Positions 57,815 to 59,686 of a stretch of 59,686 bases of DNA are shown piece after piece (within the stretch, counting starts at the first letter, position 1; the number at the start of each line of letters is the position of its first letter). Where the stretch lies: the NCBI RefSeq assembly GCF_001436375.1, contig NZ_AZGA01000006.1:1-59686 (forward strand), written 5' to 3'. A program made the translations under genes and the position numbers. This DNA comes from Agrilactobacillus composti DSM 18527 = JCM 14202 (GTDB taxonomy: Bacteria; Bacillota; Bacilli; Lactobacillales; Lactobacillaceae). The notes beneath the pieces are model-generated. The model saw only the letters and a list, made by a program, of their open reading frames with translations. It ran no database searches and was not told the origin of the DNA.

Positions 57815-58798
57815 TTAGTTCTGGCTGGCCACAATTGTATAGAAAGTATTCTTTAAACGTAGGAATTGATGAAAATTATTGAGCAAGTAGTACAGTTGCG
57901 CACGGGTTTCGAACTCTACGCGGTCCTTGGGTAAAGCGCTTTTCTGGAATTCTTTTTGTAAATCTTCCACATTTTTCACCAGGTCCTCAGCCGAGTTACT
58001 TTCAGCCAGGGTATCGGCGGTTTGATCCATGGCCGTGGCAATTTTTTTACCCTGGTCAATGGGCCCGGGTATACGCTCTAAGCTGGTTTGCATTTGCCGC
58101 AGGAGTTCATATTGGTTGTTGCGCATTTCAAAGTAAGCCTTGTAATAATCGTTTTCAGACAACAGCTGATTTTCATTATGACGGGCTGTCCAAGCCATGC
58201 CATCATTTAGGGCAATTTTTAAGTCACTTAAAATTTCCCAGTTTTGCTTAAACAATTCGGCCTTTTCAGTTTCTGAAACAGTGGTGGTCAATTGGGCGCT
58301 CATCCCCTCTAGTATGCCTTTCATGCTGGTTTCCACGGCAGTTTGATAGGTGGAGATCCGGTCTTCCAGGTTCGGCATGAACAAATTGGCGATCACGGCC
58401 ACCCCAGCCCCAATGACCATCAATAAAGATTCATTGATGATCCAATACATGGAAGTACTGTGCTGCATGAGAAAATGGGTCACCAACACTGAACTTAAGA
58501 CGATGCCGTCTTGGAGATTAAAGGTATCGGCCACGGGAATAAACAGCAGTAAAAACACCCCAAAGGCAATGGCGTTATAGCCAATGATGCGAAAACTAAT
58601 AATAGCGATCAAAAAAGCGATGGCCGTGGAAATAATTCTAAAAAATACCAAGCGAAAGGAAGATTTGGTGGTATTTTGGACACTCAAAATCGTAATGATG
58701 CCGGCAGCCGACCAATATTCTAGATTTAAATAATAGGCCAGCAAGATGGCAACAGCTGCACCCACGGCAGTTTTGATGGTTCTAAGACCAATACGCAA
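57815..58798 (-). CDS. Aromatic acid exporter-like (ArAE/DUF939) membrane protein
   Basis: The start is TTG at 58798, with GGAGG seven bases before; the longer ORF is unsupported. The 327-residue product begins RIGLRTIKTAVGAAVAILLAYYL, has about six N-terminal helices to residue 145 (SAAGIITILSVQNTTKSSF is a conserved loop), and a C-terminal soluble helical domain of about 170 residues. ArAE proteins are thought to export aromatic acids; the Gram-positive members are poorly studied. It is divergent from a lipoprotein gene. Confidence 0.85.
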   Translation of the reverse strand: MRIGLRTIKTAVGAAVAILLAYYLNLEYWSAAGIITILSVQNTTKSSFRLVFFRIISTAIAFLIAIISFRIIGYNAIAFGVFLLLFIPVADTFNLQDGIVLSSVLVTHFLMQHSTSMYWIINESLLMVIGAGVAVIANLFMPNLEDRISTYQTAVETSMKGILEGMSAQLTTTVSETEKAELFKQNWEILSDLKIALNDGMAWTARHNENQLLSENDYYKAYFEMRNNQYELLRQMQTSLERIPGPIDQGKKIATAMDQTADTLAESNSAEDLVKNVEDLQKEFQKSALPKDRVEFETRAQLYYLLNNFHQFLRLKNTFYTIVASQN

Positions 58799-58912
58799 AC
58801 TAATTCCTCCAATTATCGTCAGCCAGCTGCCCAGTTGTAAACAGCGTTTCATTGGCAACTGACTGCCGATTAAGTTATGATTAATATATCCAAAAAAAAT
58901 GGGGCGTTGCTT

Positions 58913-59581
58913 ATGCTAAAAAATTCAAAACATGCAAAATTCACATTATTTTTTATGCTATTGGTGGCCTTAGTCACCCTAAGCGCTTGCAGTACCAAGC
59001 AGGGGGCCAAGGACCAACTGCTGGAAAACAGCAAGACCGTCCTCAAAGATATTAAAGCCCAGAAAAAAAATTTAAATGTGATCAAAAACCAAATGGAAGC
59101 CAGTCAAGCTCGCTTTCCCAAAGAACAGAAAAAGTATCCTAAACAAAATCTATTAAATGTGACAACCTCTAAAACTTACCAGGCAGTCACCAAACGTAAA
59201 GATGCCTTTACCAGTTTTAAAGATACCCAAAATGACCTAAAAATGGATCAAACCACGCTGACCAAGATCTCTAATCAAGACCTGCCAGATATGCCCAAGG
59301 AATTGATGAATAGCTTAATTCAAAGTTTACACCTATCAGCTTTAGATCAGCGGACCTTTGCCAACTTTTTGACAGAAATGACCCAAAATGAAGCCACTTA
59401 CTACAACCTGCTGAGTAATCCCGACACCAGTACCAGCGCCACGGAATTAGACGCCCAGGAGAATCGTTTGAATCAGTACTATGGTGCGGTTTATCAACAA
59501 ATTGAGATCATGAACGTGAACTTAAACACCGCCCAAAAACAAGCTCAGCGCCTACAAAAAAGTGTCGCCAGTGGGTCTTAA
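58913..59581 (+). CDS. YkyA-like cell-wall-associated lipoprotein
   Basis: The protein is 222 residues from ATG 58913; 12 more codons are open upstream without a good ribosome site. A lipoprotein signal ends LVTLSAC (lipobox LSAC), followed by a Lys/Gln-rich, mostly alpha-helical chain likely to form coiled coil (LLENSKTVLKDIKAQKKNL). This matches the YkyA putative cell-wall-binding lipoprotein family. Function unknown. It is the last full gene in the window. Confidence 0.82.
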   Translation: MLKNSKHAKFTLFFMLLVALVTLSACSTKQGAKDQLLENSKTVLKDIKAQKKNLNVIKNQMEASQARFPKEQKKYPKQNLLNVTTSKTYQAVTKRKDAFTSFKDTQNDLKMDQTTLTKISNQDLPDMPKELMNSLIQSLHLSALDQRTFANFLTEMTQNEATYYNLLSNPDTSTSATELDAQENRLNQYYGAVYQQIEIMNVNLNTAQKQAQRLQKSVASGS

Positions 59582-59653
59582 AATCTAAAAAGCCACATCT
59601 ACTTTCAGCCTAAAGAAATTCTGGGTTGATTGTGATACTATCCCTTTAGAGAG

Positions 59654-59683
59654 CACCAGAGAAAAACAAAAATTTCTCTGGTG
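59654..59683. terminator. Hairpin at the window edge
   Basis: CACCAGAGAAA (59654-59664) pairs perfectly with TTTCTCTGGTG (59673-59683). The tail lies outside the window, so direction is unknown; it may end the lipoprotein gene or a gene beyond the edge. Confidence 0.55.
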
Positions 59684-59686
59684 TGA

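Overview
The window looks like a chromosomal segment of a low-to-medium GC Firmicute of the Lactobacillaceae. The evidence is the gene order pcrA-ligA-camS-gatC-gatA-gatB-dgkB followed by an rlmD-type methyltransferase, strong GGAGG ribosome-binding sites, short rho-independent terminators, many TTG/GTG starts, and the mix of PadR, GNAT, CPBP and CadD genes. I do not name a genus. No rRNA, tRNA, CRISPR array, transposase or integrase was recognised.

Layout. 1-3.5 kb: a minus-strand operon padR - DUF1700 - DUF4097 - ABC ATPase - ABC permease, whose promoter carries a perfect 23-bp palindrome. 3.6-11.0 kb: an orphan EIIA-like protein, a LacI regulator, an S66 peptidase, a CPBP protease, two GNATs, and a TetR regulator divergent from a TauE/SafE transporter with a 48-bp palindrome between them, then a second TauE/SafE gene. 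11.1-17.7 kb: a sugar cassette (GH1 6-phospho-beta-glucosidase, ROK kinase, GH78-like glycosidase, MFS transporter, divergent AraC regulator). It lies between two perfect 63-bp direct repeats, and the repeat is the 3' end of the neighbouring hcp gene plus half of its terminator. 17.7-22.0 kb: hcp with a divergent Crp/FNR regulator, and an Rrf2 regulator with a 14-TM MFS exporter that share an operator motif. 22.2-28.3 kb: an exported agmatine/peptidyl-arginine deiminase-like protein with a nitrilase, an FMN-binding protein/ApbE/ferric-reductase-like flavin module, a pRiA4b ORF-3 protein and CadD.

28.6-40.0 kb is conserved core: rlmD-like, dgkB, gatBAC, camS, ligA and pcrA, apparently read from a promoter near 39.98 kb. 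40.0-44.0 kb holds a 49-codon plus-strand small ORF with its own terminator, next to a five-gene minus-strand ABC-transporter cluster with tandem paralogous membrane proteins. 44.1-50.5 kb: a small hypothetical gene, then a 5-oxoproline-utilisation operon (pxpB, pxpC, accC, a YcsI-like gene, pxpA, an NRAMP-like transporter). 50.7-55.2 kb: purine genes xpt-pbuX-(degenerate purK)-purB. 55.4-59.6 kb: a TIM-barrel protein of unknown function, a GH73 glucosaminidase, a hypothetical, a cold-shock gene with a long leader, an ArAE-like membrane protein and a YkyA-like lipoprotein.

How the parts may work together: the sugar cassette reads as a route without a PTS, in which MFS uptake, ROK phosphorylation and 6-phospho-beta-glucosidase cleavage are joined by a rhamnosidase-like enzyme. 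That would suit rhamnosylated beta-glucosides from plants. The purine genes salvage xanthine and complete IMP/AMP synthesis. The pxp genes turn 5-oxoproline into glutamate. The flavin trio would move electrons across the membrane to a covalently flavinylated surface protein.
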